A stretch of DNA of 38,182 nt from Deltaproteobacteria bacterium (GCA_021848385.1 JAJZUQ010000027.1:1-38182), one strand, 5' to 3'; numbered from the stretch's first letter, positions 1 through 12,029 are shown. Notes: generated by a model not told the origin, from the letters alone. Translations and numbers: made by a program.

Positions 1-1
1 T

Positions 2-574
2 GCTCCTGCGAATACAATTCCCCCCCGAACGGGGAATGCTCCGATGCCTGCCGGTTCGACCGGTGCTACTGCCCCGAGCCCGGTTGCAAAACAAGTCCCT
101 GGTGGCGGTACACCTGTGCCGCCGGTTGGTGTCAAATCGGCTCCCTCGACCACTGCCCCTGCCATTGTGGCACATCCACAACCAGTAACCAACCCGGTAG
201 TGCCTGCTCCCTCTGCCGTGGCGCAAGCTGCCGGGATGGGCTTTGGCCTGACGGCTCTTCTGGTGCCACTGCTTTTGGTCATTATTATGATCGCTGCCAT
301 GTGGCGAGTTTTTGAAAAGGCGGGAGAGGCTGGCTGGAAGTCAATTGTACCCTTTTATAATCTGTATGTCCTGATCCTGATAGCTGGTAAACCCGGATGG
401 TGGTTCCTGATCATCGCATTTGTGCCTCTCATCGGGCTCATCTTCTATCTGCTTGTCTGCCTCTCGCTGGCCCAGAAATTCGACAAAGGCCCGATCTACG
501 GGGTGCTTCTCTGTTTCTTCGGATTTATCATGTTTCCGCTCCTGGCCTTTGATAATTCATCCTATACTCCGTAA
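2..574 (+). CDS. Membrane protein with Pro/Ala-rich N-terminal part, DUF5684-like (5' end outside window)
   Basis: The reading frame is open to the left edge of the window, and the residues before the first internal ATG (position 44) are as Pro/Ala-rich as those after it, so the true start probably lies upstream and this is the 3' part of the gene. About 70 residues of low-complexity Pro/Ala/Val sequence are followed by a compact membrane domain of roughly four hydrophobic segments. That domain contains the pattern F-EKAGEAGWKSIVPFYNLY and a WWF turn, which I associate with the DUF5684 family of small bacterial membrane proteins, sometimes next to signal peptidase-like genes. No catalytic residue is apparent and the function is unknown. 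A hairpin terminator follows the stop codon. Confidence 0.6.
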   Translation, partial: APANTIPPRTGNAPMPAGSTGATAPSPVAKQVPGGGTPVPPVGVKSAPSTTAPAIVAHPQPVTNPVVPAPSAVAQAAGMGFGLTALLVPLLLVIIMIAAMWRVFEKAGEAGWKSIVPFYNLYVLILIAGKPGWWFLIIAFVPLIGLIFYLLVCLSLAQKFDKGPIYGVLLCFFGFIMFPLLAFDNSSYTP

Positions 575-595
575 CACCATAAAATGTTTACCTCT

Positions 596-640
596 AACCG
601 GCCATGGAAAAGTTCACCCGAATCCATGGCCGGTTCCTTT
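596..640 (+). terminator. Hairpin terminator after the membrane-protein gene
   Basis: A perfect 13-bp inverted repeat, AACCGGCCATGGA (596-608) and TCCATGGCCGGTT (623-635), has a 14-nt loop and is followed by a pyrimidine-rich but not pure-T stretch. It begins 22 nt after the stop codon. The weak U-tract makes efficient intrinsic termination less certain than the stem itself. Confidence 0.6.
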
Positions 641-746
641 CCCACTTCTCCCGTCAGCTCCCCGTCAAGCGCCATTAACAAGTCAATCCTCGCCCAATAT
701 GCATTAAGAACTGTAAATAATCTGTTGCGGGAAGTAACATAAGCAA

Positions 747-775
747 TTGACAAATGAACGGAAAAAATGTATACA
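747..775 (+). promoter_or_regulatory. Sigma70-type promoter of acnB
   Basis: TTGACA (747-752) and TATACA (770-775) are separated by exactly 17 nt, an almost consensus sigma70 promoter about 105 nt before the acnB start. The -10 hexamer lies inside the inverted repeat at 769-781, so a protein bound there would block RNA polymerase. Confidence 0.7.
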
Positions 776-781
776 GTATAC
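769..781. promoter_or_regulatory. Candidate operator over the acnB -10 (GTATAC-A-GTATAC)
   Basis: Two GTATAC half-sites flank a single central A, giving a 13-bp inverted repeat that covers the -10 hexamer. The same element, extended to 10-bp arms, lies in the icd promoter at 6199-6219. Such short symmetric GT-x-x-AC sites are typical of GntR-type regulators, but the protein cannot be named from this sequence. Confidence 0.5.
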
Positions 782-878
782 GCTTTTCAACTATGCGTTC
801 TTAATGAAATTGATGGGTTTCTTCATCACTGATTAGATTTGTAGTCGCGCCATACCAAAAAACAGGAGGGGTTACCGC

Positions 879-3416
879 ATGATCGAAGCTTATCTGCAGC
901 ATGAGAAAGAAAGGGCATCCCAAGGCATCCCGGCACTGCCGCTCACACCTGAGCAGACCGCCGAACTGTGCAAACTTCTGCAGAAGCCGCCCAAGGGGAA
1001 AGAGAAATTCATTCTGAGTCTCCTTACCGATCGGGTCTCCCCCGGTGTTGATCCTGCTGCCAAAGTAAAGGCGGAGTTCCTGGGCGAATTGGTTGCCGGC
1101 AAGATCAAGTCGCCTCTTGTTACTCCCAAGGAAGCAATCAAAATCCTGGGCACCATGATTGGCGGTTATAATGTCGCTCCGCTCGTCGGCGCGCTCAAGG
1201 ATAAATCTCTGGCTGACGATGCAGCCAAGGCGCTGTGTGGCATCACCCTCGTGTACGACGCTTTCGACGAGGTTGCCGCTCTGGCTAAAGCTAAAAACGC
1301 GGCAGCTGCAAAGGTCCTCAAGTCGTGGGCCGAGGCCGAGTGGTTCACCTCTCGCAAAGGGGTACCCGATACCATAAAGGTCAAGGTCTACAAGGTTGAC
1401 GGCGAGATCAATACAGACGACTTTTCCCCTGCCGGAGACGCCTGGAGCCGCCCTGACATCCCTCTCCATTCACTGGCCATGGGCAAGACACGTTTCAAAG
1501 ACGGTCTGGCTACCATTGCCAAGTTCCGCAAGGAAGGCTACCAGGTTGCCTTTGTGGGTGACGTGGTCGGCACCGGCTCCTCCCGCAAATCGGCCTGCAA
1601 CAGCGTGCTCTGGGCAATCGGCGAAGAGATTCCCTGTGTCCCCAACAAGAAAACTGCCGGCGTGATAATCGGCGGTGTTATTGCGCCGATTTTCTTCAAC
1701 ACTGCTCAGGATTCCGGTGCGCTGCCGTTAAAGGCAGACGTGACCGGTATGAAAACCGGCGATGTGATCGTGATTGATACCAAGAAAGGTGTCATCACCG
1801 ATGAAAATGGAAAGAAAGTGCTCTCCAAGCTGACCATCAGCCCCAATACTGTTCCTGACGAATTCCGTGCCGGCGGACGTATTCCCTTGATCATAGGCCG
1901 CGCCGTGACCGACAAGGCCCGCAAGGAATTGGGCCTCAAGCCGACAACTGTTTTCACCCTGCCGGTCAACCCCGTCCCCAAGGCCAAACAGGGATTCTCC
2001 CTGGCACAGAAGATGGTCGGCAAAGCCTGCGGCGTGGCAGGGATTCTCCCCGGTACCGCATGCGAGCCCAAGATGACCACGGTCGGTTCCCAGGATACAA
2101 CCGGCCCGATGACCGCTGACGAACTGAAAGAACTGGCCTGTCTCAAGTTCCAGGCACCGATGTTCATGCAGTCCTTCTGTCATACTGCCGCCTATCCGAA
2201 ACCGGCTGACGTAAAAATGCACAAGAATCTGCCCGGCTTCATCTCCGAGCGCGGCGGTGTTGCTCTGCGCCCCGGCGACGGCGTCATTCACTCATGGCTG
2301 AACCGTCTGCTGCTGCCCGACACGGTCGGCACCGGTGGCGACTCCCATACCCGTTTCCCGATCGGCATTTCCTTCCCGGCCGGGTCCGGCCTTGTTGCCT
2401 TTGCCGGCGCCATGGGCTTCATGCCTCTGGATATGCCAGAATCTGTTCTGGTACGCTTCAAGGGCAAATTCAACCCGGGTATCACCCTTCGCGACGCTGT
2501 CAACGCCATTCCTTACTGGGCCATCAAGCAGGGATTGCTGACCGTACCCAAGAAGAACAAGGTTAACATCTTCAACGGCCGCATCCTCGAGATGGAGGGG
2601 TTGCCCGAGCTGACCGTGGAACAGGGTTTCGAGCTGACCGATGCTGCCGCCGAGCGCTCTGCTGCGGCCGGTTGCATCCAGCTCTCCGAAAAGTCGGTTG
2701 CCACATACCTGCGCTCCAACGTGGCACTTATGAAGAAGATGATTGCCGAAGGCTATCAGGACAAGAAAACCCTGGCCAAACGCATCAAGGATGTCGAGAA
2801 GTGGCTCAAGAACCCGAGCCTGCTGAAGGCTGACAAGAGCGCCGAATATGCCGCGGTTATCGAGATCGATCTCAAGGACATCAAAGAACCGATCCTGGCC
2901 TGCCCGAACGACCCGGATGATGTCAAGCTGCTCTCCGATGTTGCCGGCACCAAGATTCAGGACGTGTTCCTCGGTTCCTGCATGACCAACATCGGCCACT
3001 TCCGTGCCGCTGCCGAGATTTGGCGCGGCAGCAAGTTCAACCCCGATGTCCGTACCTGGATCTGTCCTCCGACACGTATGGACCAGACCCAACTCAAGGG
3101 TGAGGCGTATTTCTCGGTTTATAGCGCCTTCGGTGCACGGATTGAAATTGCAGGCTGTTCGCTCTGCATGGGGAATCAGGCACGTGTTCCCGATGGTGTA
3201 AATATGTTCTCCACCTCGACACGCAACTTCGACGATCGTATCGGTAACGGCGCTCAGGTATATCTTGGTTCCGCCGAGTTGGGTGCGGTTACAGCGTTGA
3301 TGGGCAAGTTGCCGAAGCCTGCCGAGTATTTCGCTGCCTACAAAGAGAAAATCGAACCGAAGAAGGACGCTATCTATAAGTATCTTCAGTTTGATGAGAT
3401 GCCTGAATATAAATAA
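879..3416 (+). CDS. acnB: Aconitate hydratase B
   Basis: This is the bifunctional TCA-cycle enzyme that interconverts citrate and isocitrate through cis-aconitate and can also act on 2-methylisocitrate. The 845-residue length and order are those of AcnB: an N-terminal HEAT-like helical domain (about 1-160), the swivel domain next (about 165-370), then the catalytic domains. The three [4Fe-4S] ligands are visible as C701 (in LGSCMTN) and C760/C763 (in GCSLCMGN). The ATG has a strong ribosome-binding site, AGGAGGG at 864-870, 8 nt upstream. The gene has its own promoter with a palindromic operator on the -10 and ends in a strong terminator, so it is monocistronic. A long antisense frame over its 3' half is a codon-bias shadow. 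Confidence 0.96.
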   Translation: MIEAYLQHEKERASQGIPALPLTPEQTAELCKLLQKPPKGKEKFILSLLTDRVSPGVDPAAKVKAEFLGELVAGKIKSPLVTPKEAIKILGTMIGGYNVAPLVGALKDKSLADDAAKALCGITLVYDAFDEVAALAKAKNAAAAKVLKSWAEAEWFTSRKGVPDTIKVKVYKVDGEINTDDFSPAGDAWSRPDIPLHSLAMGKTRFKDGLATIAKFRKEGYQVAFVGDVVGTGSSRKSACNSVLWAIGEEIPCVPNKKTAGVIIGGVIAPIFFNTAQDSGALPLKADVTGMKTGDVIVIDTKKGVITDENGKKVLSKLTISPNTVPDEFRAGGRIPLIIGRAVTDKARKELGLKPTTVFTLPVNPVPKAKQGFSLAQKMVGKACGVAGILPGTACEPKMTTVGSQDTTGPMTADELKELACLKFQAPMFMQSFCHTAAYPKPADVKMHKNLPGFISERGGVALRPGDGVIHSWLNRLLLPDTVGTGGDSHTRFPIGISFPAGSGLVAFAGAMGFMPLDMPESVLVRFKGKFNPGITLRDAVNAIPYWAIKQGLLTVPKKNKVNIFNGRILEMEGLPELTVEQGFELTDAAAERSAAAGCIQLSEKSVATYLRSNVALMKKMIAEGYQDKKTLAKRIKDVEKWLKNPSLLKADKSAEYAAVIEIDLKDIKEPILACPNDPDDVKLLSDVAGTKIQDVFLGSCMTNIGHFRAAAEIWRGSKFNPDVRTWICPPTRMDQTQLKGEAYFSVYSAFGARIEIAGCSLCMGNQARVPDGVNMFSTSTRNFDDRIGNGAQVYLGSAELGAVTALMGKLPKPAEYFAAYKEKIEPKKDAIYKYLQFDEMPEYK

Positions 3417-3440
3417 CTCATCCAGCTGAAATGAACGAAA

Positions 3441-3475
3441 ACAGCCTGCCAGCGAATCCTGGCGGGCTGTTTTTA
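3441..3475 (+). terminator. Intrinsic terminator of acnB
   Basis: A 12-bp stem (ACAGCCTGCCAG, 3441-3452, with CTGGCGGGCTGT, 3459-3470, one G-U pair) has a 6-nt loop and runs into a T-rich tract. It starts 24 nt after the acnB stop codon. Confidence 0.85.
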
Positions 3476-3537
3476 TGTAGAGCGTCAGGTTGTGCAACCG
3501 GTTTCATCCTATTATTCTGTTGTATCGCCATTAGTTC

Positions 3538-3566
3538 TTGAAGCAGTAGGCTATTTTGAGTATACT
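3538..3566 (+). promoter_or_regulatory. Probable promoter of aspS
   Basis: TTGAAG (3538-3543) and TATACT (3561-3566) are separated by 17 nt, with a predicted start of transcription about 30 nt before the aspS initiation codon. The -10 region reads GTATACTGT, a single half-site of the acnB/icd palindrome, but the second half is absent. Confidence 0.5.
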
Positions 3567-3602
3567 GTCCCGATTCGTTTATAAACATCGGAGGTCGAGT
3601 TG

Positions 3603-5384
3603 ATGATAGATTTTCTTGGTGACTGGAAAAGAACCCACTATTGCGGAGCGTTGACGAGCAAGGATATCGGACGGGAAGTGGTCCTCATGGGCTGGGTCAT
3701 GCGACGTCGTGATCATGGCGGCCTTATTTTTATTGACCTGCGGGACCGTGAAGGCCTCGCCCAGGTTGTGTTCGATCCGGACCAGAATGCGGATGCCCAC
3801 AAAAAGGCCGAGGTGCTTCGCAATGAATATGTTGTTGCCGTCAAGGGGAAAGTGATTCATCGCCCTGAAGGAACCGTCAACCCGAACATGAAGACCGGCG
3901 AGGTCGAGGTGGTCGTGAGCGAGTGCCGGCTCCTCAATCGTTCGAAGGCACTTCCCTTTACCCTCGACGAGTATGTGGACGTCGCTGAAAATCTTCGTCT
4001 CAAACATCGCTATCTCGACTTGCGTCGTCCGGTGCTGCAGCAGAACCTCATCCTCAGGTCAAAGGTAGCCCAGCTCACACGGCAGTACCTGACCAATAAC
4101 GGTTTTCTCGAACTGGAAACCCCTTTTCTCACAAAATCCACGCCGGAAGGGGCTCGTGACTTCCTTGTCCCGTCACGCATAAGCAACGGTGAGTTCTATG
4201 CACTTCCCCAGTCCCCCCAGCTCTTCAAACAGATATTGATGGTATCCGGTTATGACCGTTACTTCCAGATTGTGCGCTGTTTTCGCGATGAGGACCTGCG
4301 TGCCGACCGGCAGCCTGAGTTCACCCAAATTGACTGCGAAATGTCGTTCATTGACCGGGAGGATATCATTACGGTCATGGAAGGGTTGATTGCCACCATA
4401 TTCAATGAAGCAAAAGGTGTAAATGTTTCGCTTCCCGTCCCGCGTATGACCTATGCTGAGGCAATACGTCGTTTCGGTGTGGACAATCCCGACCTGCGGT
4501 TCGGTCTGGAACTGGTGGAGCTCTCTGATATCGTGAAGGGTGCGGGGTTCAAGGTCTTTGCGGATGTTGTGGCAGGGGGAGGGATAGTCAAGGGGCTCAA
4601 CGCCAAGGGGTGTGGTGGCATGTCACGCAAGGAGATCGACGCGCTGACCGATTTTGCGAAGATTTACGGCGCCAAGGGTCTTGCCTATGTCAAGGTGACG
4701 GCGGAGGGGTGGCAATCTCCCATCGCCAAGTTCTTCTCTGCTGAGGAAATAACTGCAATGGACAAAATGTTTGCAGCGGAAGAGGGCGACCTGCTCCTTT
4801 TCGTTGCCGACAAGCCTAAAGTCGTCAACGATTCTCTTGGCAAGTTGCGGAATCATCTAGCCAACCTGCTGGGGCTTCTGGACAAAGACGTCTTCAATTT
4901 TGTCTGGATTACTGACTTCCCCCTCCTTGAATGGGATGAGGAGGATAAACGCTGGTCGGCGGTGCATCATCCTTTTACTGCCCCTATGGACGAAGACCTT
5001 GCCTATGTGGAAAGTGATCCTGGCCGTTGTCGTGCAAAGGCCTATGACCTGGTGTTGAACGGCAATGAAATCGGCGGTGGCAGCATAAGGATTCACCAGG
5101 AAAAGATCCAGTCTCTCATGTTCAAGATGCTCGGGCTCTCCGAAGAGGATGCACGTTCGAAATTCGGATTCCTGCTGGATGCACTGGAATATGGAACTCC
5201 TCCTCACGGTGGGATTGCTTTCGGCATGGACCGTCTGATCATGCTTCTTACCGGCAGTGACTCAATTAGAGACGTTATAGCGTTCCCGAAAACGCAAAAA
5301 GGTGCCTGCCTGATGTCTGAAGCGCCTTCATCAGTAGATGCCAGGCAGTTGAAGGAGTTGGGGCTCAGATTGGCTGCAAAGTAA
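3603..5384 (+). CDS. aspS: Aspartate--tRNA ligase, probably aspartate--tRNA(Asp/Asn) type
   Basis: This class II aminoacyl-tRNA synthetase charges tRNA with aspartate. It has the bacterial layout: an N-terminal OB-fold anticodon-binding domain (about 1-105), the catalytic core, an inserted GAD domain (about 285-420), motif 2 around [14 protein letters not shown] and motif 3 at [12 protein letters not shown] 3603 was chosen over the TTG directly before it (3600); GGAGGT at 3590-3595 serves either. His38 (in RRRDHGG) and Gly90 (in RPEGTV) occupy places that in Pseudomonas AspRS go with relaxed recognition of tRNA-Asn. I infer a non-discriminating enzyme that also makes Asp-tRNA-Asn for GatCAB. 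The gene is followed after 19 nt by the LysM lipoprotein gene. Confidence 0.95.
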   Translation: MIDFLGDWKRTHYCGALTSKDIGREVVLMGWVMRRRDHGGLIFIDLRDREGLAQVVFDPDQNADAHKKAEVLRNEYVVAVKGKVIHRPEGTVNPNMKTGEVEVVVSECRLLNRSKALPFTLDEYVDVAENLRLKHRYLDLRRPVLQQNLILRSKVAQLTRQYLTNNGFLELETPFLTKSTPEGARDFLVPSRISNGEFYALPQSPQLFKQILMVSGYDRYFQIVRCFRDEDLRADRQPEFTQIDCEMSFIDREDIITVMEGLIATIFNEAKGVNVSLPVPRMTYAEAIRRFGVDNPDLRFGLELVELSDIVKGAGFKVFADVVAGGGIVKGLNAKGCGGMSRKEIDALTDFAKIYGAKGLAYVKVTAEGWQSPIAKFFSAEEITAMDKMFAAEEGDLLLFVADKPKVVNDSLGKLRNHLANLLGLLDKDVFNFVWITDFPLLEWDEEDKRWSAVHHPFTAPMDEDLAYVESDPGRCRAKAYDLVLNGNEIGGGSIRIHQEKIQSLMFKMLGLSEEDARSKFGFLLDALEYGTPPHGGIAFGMDRLIMLLTGSDSIRDVIAFPKTQKGACLMSEAPSSVDARQLKELGLRLAAK

Positions 5385-5403
5385 TCATGCATGTGAGGAA
5401 CTG

Positions 5404-6099
5404 ATGAGCGGGAAATTTGCTTTCTTCGTCGCTCTCGTGCTGGTTGTAGCTGCTTGTGCGCCAGTCGTGCCTCGTTGGCGCCAAGAGGCACGACTGGTAT
5501 ATGACCGGGTTAGGCTTGACGGAGTAGACAGGGTATTCCCCTCAGAGTACAGAACCCTGGAAGATGCCATGATGAAGGGGGAAGAGTTGGCGGATTCCGG
5601 TAAAACCGGAGATGCCGAGCGCCACTATCTCCTCGTTTTGGATATGGGGAAACTGCTCGAAAAGGAGTTTGCTGCCGAACAGCAACGGCTGGCTGACGCG
5701 GCACGTTTACGGGCTGACGCTGAAAAGAGGGAGCGGGAACGCAAGGCAGCACAATTAGCAGAACAAATCAGGCAGGCAAAAGTCCGCGAAGCAGCGGAAG
5801 CCGCTCTCGAAGCATCGGAAGTGGCACGAAAAAAGGCCGAAAAAGCTCGTCAACAGCGTGAAAAACCTCTTCCCGCCTTTCATACCGTAAAACGTGGTGA
5901 ATCACTTCCCCAGATTGCATCCCGCCAGGATGTCTATAACGATGCAAACCTCTGGCCTCTCATCTACAGGGCAAACCGTGACCAGATAAGCGATACCCGC
6001 CATATATGGCCTGGCCAGGTATTTCGTATTCCACGTAATGTGTCGCGTGATGATATGCAGGAAGCACGGCGTTACGCCCAGAGTAAACCACTTCATTAA
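5404..6099 (+). CDS. LysM-domain lipoprotein with coiled-coil linker
   Basis: The 231-residue protein starts with a lipoprotein signal peptide: a hydrophobic stretch ending in VVAAC, with the lipidated Cys near residue 19. A region of about 90 residues rich in Lys, Glu, Ala and Arg follows (about 75-150) and should form a long helix or coiled coil. The C-terminal domain (about 160-215, beginning HTVKRGESLPQIA and ending in GQVFRIP) is a LysM peptidoglycan-binding fold. I infer an envelope protein anchored in a membrane that contacts the cell wall; no enzymatic motif is present. GAGGAA at 5395-5400 precedes the ATG. The 19-nt gap to aspS suggests co-transcription, but no functional link is obvious. 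Confidence 0.8.
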   Translation: MSGKFAFFVALVLVVAACAPVVPRWRQEARLVYDRVRLDGVDRVFPSEYRTLEDAMMKGEELADSGKTGDAERHYLLVLDMGKLLEKEFAAEQQRLADAARLRADAEKRERERKAAQLAEQIRQAKVREAAEAALEASEVARKKAEKARQQREKPLPAFHTVKRGESLPQIASRQDVYNDANLWPLIYRANRDQISDTRHIWPGQVFRIPRNVSRDDMQEARRYAQSKPLH

Positions 6100-6182
6100 T
6101 TTACCATCTGTCGGACGTCCCGCCTGTACTGCAATTTGTGCCTTACTATGCTGAATTAATAAAATATTCTCACTCATTTTTC

Positions 6183-6209
6183 TTGACAGCCCAAACTGTT
6201 TTGTATACT
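6183..6209 (+). promoter_or_regulatory. Probable promoter of icd-mdh
   Basis: TTGACA lies at 6183-6188. The best -10 match, TATACT (6204-6209), is only 15 nt downstream; TACTGT (6206-6211) would give 17 nt. Either -10 lies within the large palindrome at 6199-6219. The start of transcription would leave a leader of about 210 nt before the icd ATG. Confidence 0.5.
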
Positions 6210-6219
6210 GTATACAAAA
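6199..6219. promoter_or_regulatory. Candidate operator in the icd promoter (10-bp arms)
   Basis: The arms TTTTGTATAC (6199-6208) and GTATACAAAA (6210-6219) are perfect inverted repeats around a central T. The core GTATAC-N-GTATAC is identical to that over the acnB -10 (769-781). It is AT-rich, lacks a following T-tract and sits 10 nt after a TTGACA hexamer, which fits an operator better than a terminator. Confidence 0.6.
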
Positions 6220-8664
<2,445 letters not shown>

Positions 8665-8690
8665 GGAATAGGAAACAAAAAATCTATTGA

Positions 8691-9656
<966 letters not shown>

Positions 9657-9680
9657 TCTTCCGCCTCACAGTTTGTCTGC

Positions 9681-9718
9681 TAAGACAAAAGAAGGGCACG
9701 TGCCCTTCTTTTGTCTTA
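9681..9718 (+). terminator. Perfectly symmetric 38-bp terminator of icd-mdh
   Basis: The 38 bp are fully self-complementary (19-nt arms meeting at CACGTG), with A-rich and T-rich stretches on the two sides, so the hairpin should terminate transcription from the left and could also act from the right. It begins 24 nt after the mdh stop codon. Confidence 0.85.
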
Positions 9719-9753
9719 TGGAGCAGTCTTACAGAATGCGGTAAAAACCAGTC

Positions 9754-9781
9754 TTGAATTCGCAGCAAATGTGTGTTAGAT
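9754..9781 (+). promoter_or_regulatory. Possible promoter of the kor operon
   Basis: TTGAAT (9754-9759) and TTAGAT (9776-9781) are spaced by 16 nt, between the icd-mdh terminator and the korD ribosome-binding site. The match is moderate. The GTATAC palindrome of acnB and icd is not present here. Confidence 0.4.
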
Positions 9782-9834
9782 TCCCTCAGTTTGTCTGCCT
9801 AACGGCATTAATCCTAGATAAGGAGCGAAACTAG

Positions 9835-10029
9835 ATGGAAAAGAAGCTTCCAACAATTGAGATTATCGAGAAGTACTGCAAGGGGTGTCACATCTGCGTT
9901 GAATTCTGTCCTACGAAAGTTCTGGAGATGCAGGGTTTTGTCGCGGCGGTAAAGAATCTGGATGCCTGTATCAAGTGCATGCAGTGTGAGTTACGGTGCC
10001 CCGATTTTGCTATCAAAGTAACACCTTAA
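9835..10029 (+). CDS. korD: 2-oxoglutarate:ferredoxin oxidoreductase, ferredoxin-like delta subunit
   Basis: This 64-residue protein carries two complete [4Fe-4S] motifs: C15-C18-C21-C25 and C45-C48-C51-C55, each ending in the usual Cys-Pro. It should pass electrons from the catalytic subunits to external ferredoxin. The three following genes encode the other subunits, with gaps of 22, 2 and 23 nt, which fixes its role. AAGGAG at 9820-9825 precedes the ATG. Confidence 0.9.
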   Translation: MEKKLPTIEIIEKYCKGCHICVEFCPTKVLEMQGFVAAVKNLDACIKCMQCELRCPDFAIKVTP

Positions 10030-10051
10030 CATTTTACAGGAGGTATTAAAA

Positions 10052-11185
10052 GTGGCAAAGAAAGTTGCTTTTTTGCAGGGTAATGAAGCTGCAGCTCAGG
10101 GTGCCCTCTACGCCGGCTGCAAGTTCTTCGCCGGATACCCGATCACCCCCTCCACCGAGGTGGCAGAGGTGATGTCCGCGGAACTTCCCAAGATTGGCGG
10201 GAAGTTCATTCAGATGGAAGACGAGATCGGCGCCATGGCCGCGATTCTCGGTGCATCACTGACAGGCACGAAAGTTCTGACATCGACCTCAGGCCCCGGT
10301 CTTTCCCTCAAGCAGGAGCTCATCGGATACGGCTGTATCGCCGAGATTCCAGCCGTCATCTTCAACGTCATGCGTGGCGGCCCTTCCACCGGTATGCCGA
10401 CCGGACCGAGTCAGTCGGACGTGATGTGCGCCAAGTGGGGTACCCATGGGGACCATCCTGCAATCTGCCTCGTACCGGCCTCCGTTCAGGAGACCTATGA
10501 GGAAATGGTCCGTGCCTTCAACCTGGCCGAGAAATACCGTACTCCGGTTATGGTTATGCCGGACGAGATCGTCGCACACATGCGGGAGCGCATTGTTTTC
10601 CCCGAGCCTGGCGAATTGGAAGTGATCAACCGCACTGCGCCGACCGTTCCTCCTGAGCAATACAAACCCTATGATACAAGTTTTGGTGACGTGCCTCCTC
10701 TTGCTGCTTATGGTTCCGGTTATAAATACCATGTGACCGGCCTCAACAAGATGCAGGACGGTTTCCCGACCACCAAGGCAGAGATAGTTCAGGCAGAGGA
10801 AGAGCGTCAGGTTCGCAAGGTAGAGGCCAACAAAGCCGACATCATGAAATGGGAAGAGTATCTCGTTGATGACGCAGACATTGTTGTGGTGGCCTACGGT
10901 TCTACCTCCCGTTCTGCTCGGTTCGCAGTCAACGAAGCCCGTAAGAACGGCCTCAAGGCTGGTCTTTTCCGCCTTCAGACATTCTGGCCGTTCCCCGAGG
11001 AACGACTCCTTGAGATTTCCAAAAAGGTGAAGGCGTTCATTACTCCTGAAATGAACCTCGGTATGTGCAACGGAGTTGTCAAGGGGTGCATCGAAGGGAA
11101 TGCGCCGGTACTCGGTATCTTCCGGGTCGATGGCGAACCGATCAATCCGGGTCAGATCGTTGATAAGATGAAGGAGGTCAAGTAA
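10052..11185 (+). CDS. korA: 2-oxoglutarate:ferredoxin oxidoreductase, alpha subunit
   Basis: The 377-residue protein contains the N-terminal pyruvate-ferredoxin-oxidoreductase domain I (FAGYPITPSTEV, MEDEIGAMAAILGASLTG) followed by domain II. With KorB it forms the thiamine-diphosphate active site that cleaves 2-oxoglutarate to CO2 and succinyl-CoA with reduction of ferredoxin. The start is GTG, set by a strong ACAGGAGGT at about 10036-10044 and by conservation of the following MAKKVAFLQG-like start. Members of this family also use 2-oxoisovalerate; the neighbourhood of icd and mdh favours 2-oxoglutarate. A 353-residue antisense frame over it is a shadow. Confidence 0.92.
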   Translation: MAKKVAFLQGNEAAAQGALYAGCKFFAGYPITPSTEVAEVMSAELPKIGGKFIQMEDEIGAMAAILGASLTGTKVLTSTSGPGLSLKQELIGYGCIAEIPAVIFNVMRGGPSTGMPTGPSQSDVMCAKWGTHGDHPAICLVPASVQETYEEMVRAFNLAEKYRTPVMVMPDEIVAHMRERIVFPEPGELEVINRTAPTVPPEQYKPYDTSFGDVPPLAAYGSGYKYHVTGLNKMQDGFPTTKAEIVQAEEERQVRKVEANKADIMKWEEYLVDDADIVVVAYGSTSRSARFAVNEARKNGLKAGLFRLQTFWPFPEERLLEISKKVKAFITPEMNLGMCNGVVKGCIEGNAPVLGIFRVDGEPINPGQIVDKMKEVK

Positions 11186-11187
11186 CC

Positions 11188-12006
11188 ATGGCTTTTGATT
11201 ACGATAAATACATCCGTCCCGGCAAGCTGCCCCATATCTGGTGCCCCGGCTGCGGTCACGGAATTGTGATGAAAGGGCTGATACGTGCCATTGACACCGT
11301 CGGCCTCGATACAAAGAATACCGCCATCGTTTCAGGCATTGGTTGCGCATCCCGCCTTCCCGGTTATATGGATTGCTGTACCCTCCATACAGCCCATGGC
11401 CGCGCAGCAGCCTTCGCTACCGGTGTCAAGATGGCTAAACCCGAGATGGACGTAATTCTTGTAGGTGGGGACGGCGATGGTACTGCCATCGGCGGCAACC
11501 ACTTCATCCATGCCTGTCGGCGCAACATCAACATGACCTATATCATCCTGAACAACAAGATATACGGCATGACAGGCGGTCAGTTCTCCCCCGCAACTCC
11601 GACTGGAGCCAAGGCATCCACGACCCCCTACGGCAACCCCGACCCGGCATTTGACATCGCCAAGCTGGCAATCGGCGCCGGTGCCACCTTCGTGGCGCGT
11701 GGAACTTCATTCCACGCGAACCAGATTGACAAATTGATTGCCGAGGCGATTCAGCACAAAGGGTTCTCTGTTGTGGAGATCCTCGATGACTGCCCGACCA
11801 CCTACGGCCGTCGTAACAAGTTCAAGTCAGTCATAGAGATGATGAATCATCTCAAGGACATCGCCGTACCGGTCAAAGCCGCTGAAAAGATGAGTCCCGA
11901 GCAGCTCGAAGGGAAAATACTTACCGGTGTTCTCTTTAAAGAGGAAAGACCGGAGTATACCAGCGAGTACGCAAAACTCATTGAGCGCGCCAAGGCCGCG
12001 AAGTAA
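11188..12006 (+). CDS. korB: 2-oxoglutarate:ferredoxin oxidoreductase, beta subunit (TPP-binding)
   Basis: The 272-residue subunit carries the thiamine diphosphate motif GDGDG at 94-98 ending with NN at 122-123. Cysteines at C19/C22 (CPGCGHG), C53 and a later one in DDCPT match the pattern that binds the internal [4Fe-4S] cluster in this enzyme class. It starts 2 nt after the korA stop, with AAGGAGG at 11171-11177 inside korA, so translation is probably coupled. Confidence 0.93.
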   Translation: MAFDYDKYIRPGKLPHIWCPGCGHGIVMKGLIRAIDTVGLDTKNTAIVSGIGCASRLPGYMDCCTLHTAHGRAAAFATGVKMAKPEMDVILVGGDGDGTAIGGNHFIHACRRNINMTYIILNNKIYGMTGGQFSPATPTGAKASTTPYGNPDPAFDIAKLAIGAGATFVARGTSFHANQIDKLIAEAIQHKGFSVVEILDDCPTTYGRRNKFKSVIEMMNHLKDIAVPVKAAEKMSPEQLEGKILTGVLFKEERPEYTSEYAKLIERAKAAK

Positions 12007-12029
12007 TCACACGTAAAGGAGAATAACAG

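Noticed and set aside
2292..3497. Long antisense open frame (401 codons) over acnB
   Set aside because: It lies opposite a certain gene, has no ribosome-binding site or recognisable domain and reflects the codon bias of the acnB strand.
3560..3568. GTATACTGT at the aspS -10 as a third copy of the TCA operator
   Set aside because: Only one half-site is present and it coincides with a normal -10 hexamer, so chance is a sufficient explanation.
10289..11350. Antisense frame of 353 codons over korA
   Set aside because: It is a shadow of korA/korB with no family resemblance; the sense gene has clear motifs.
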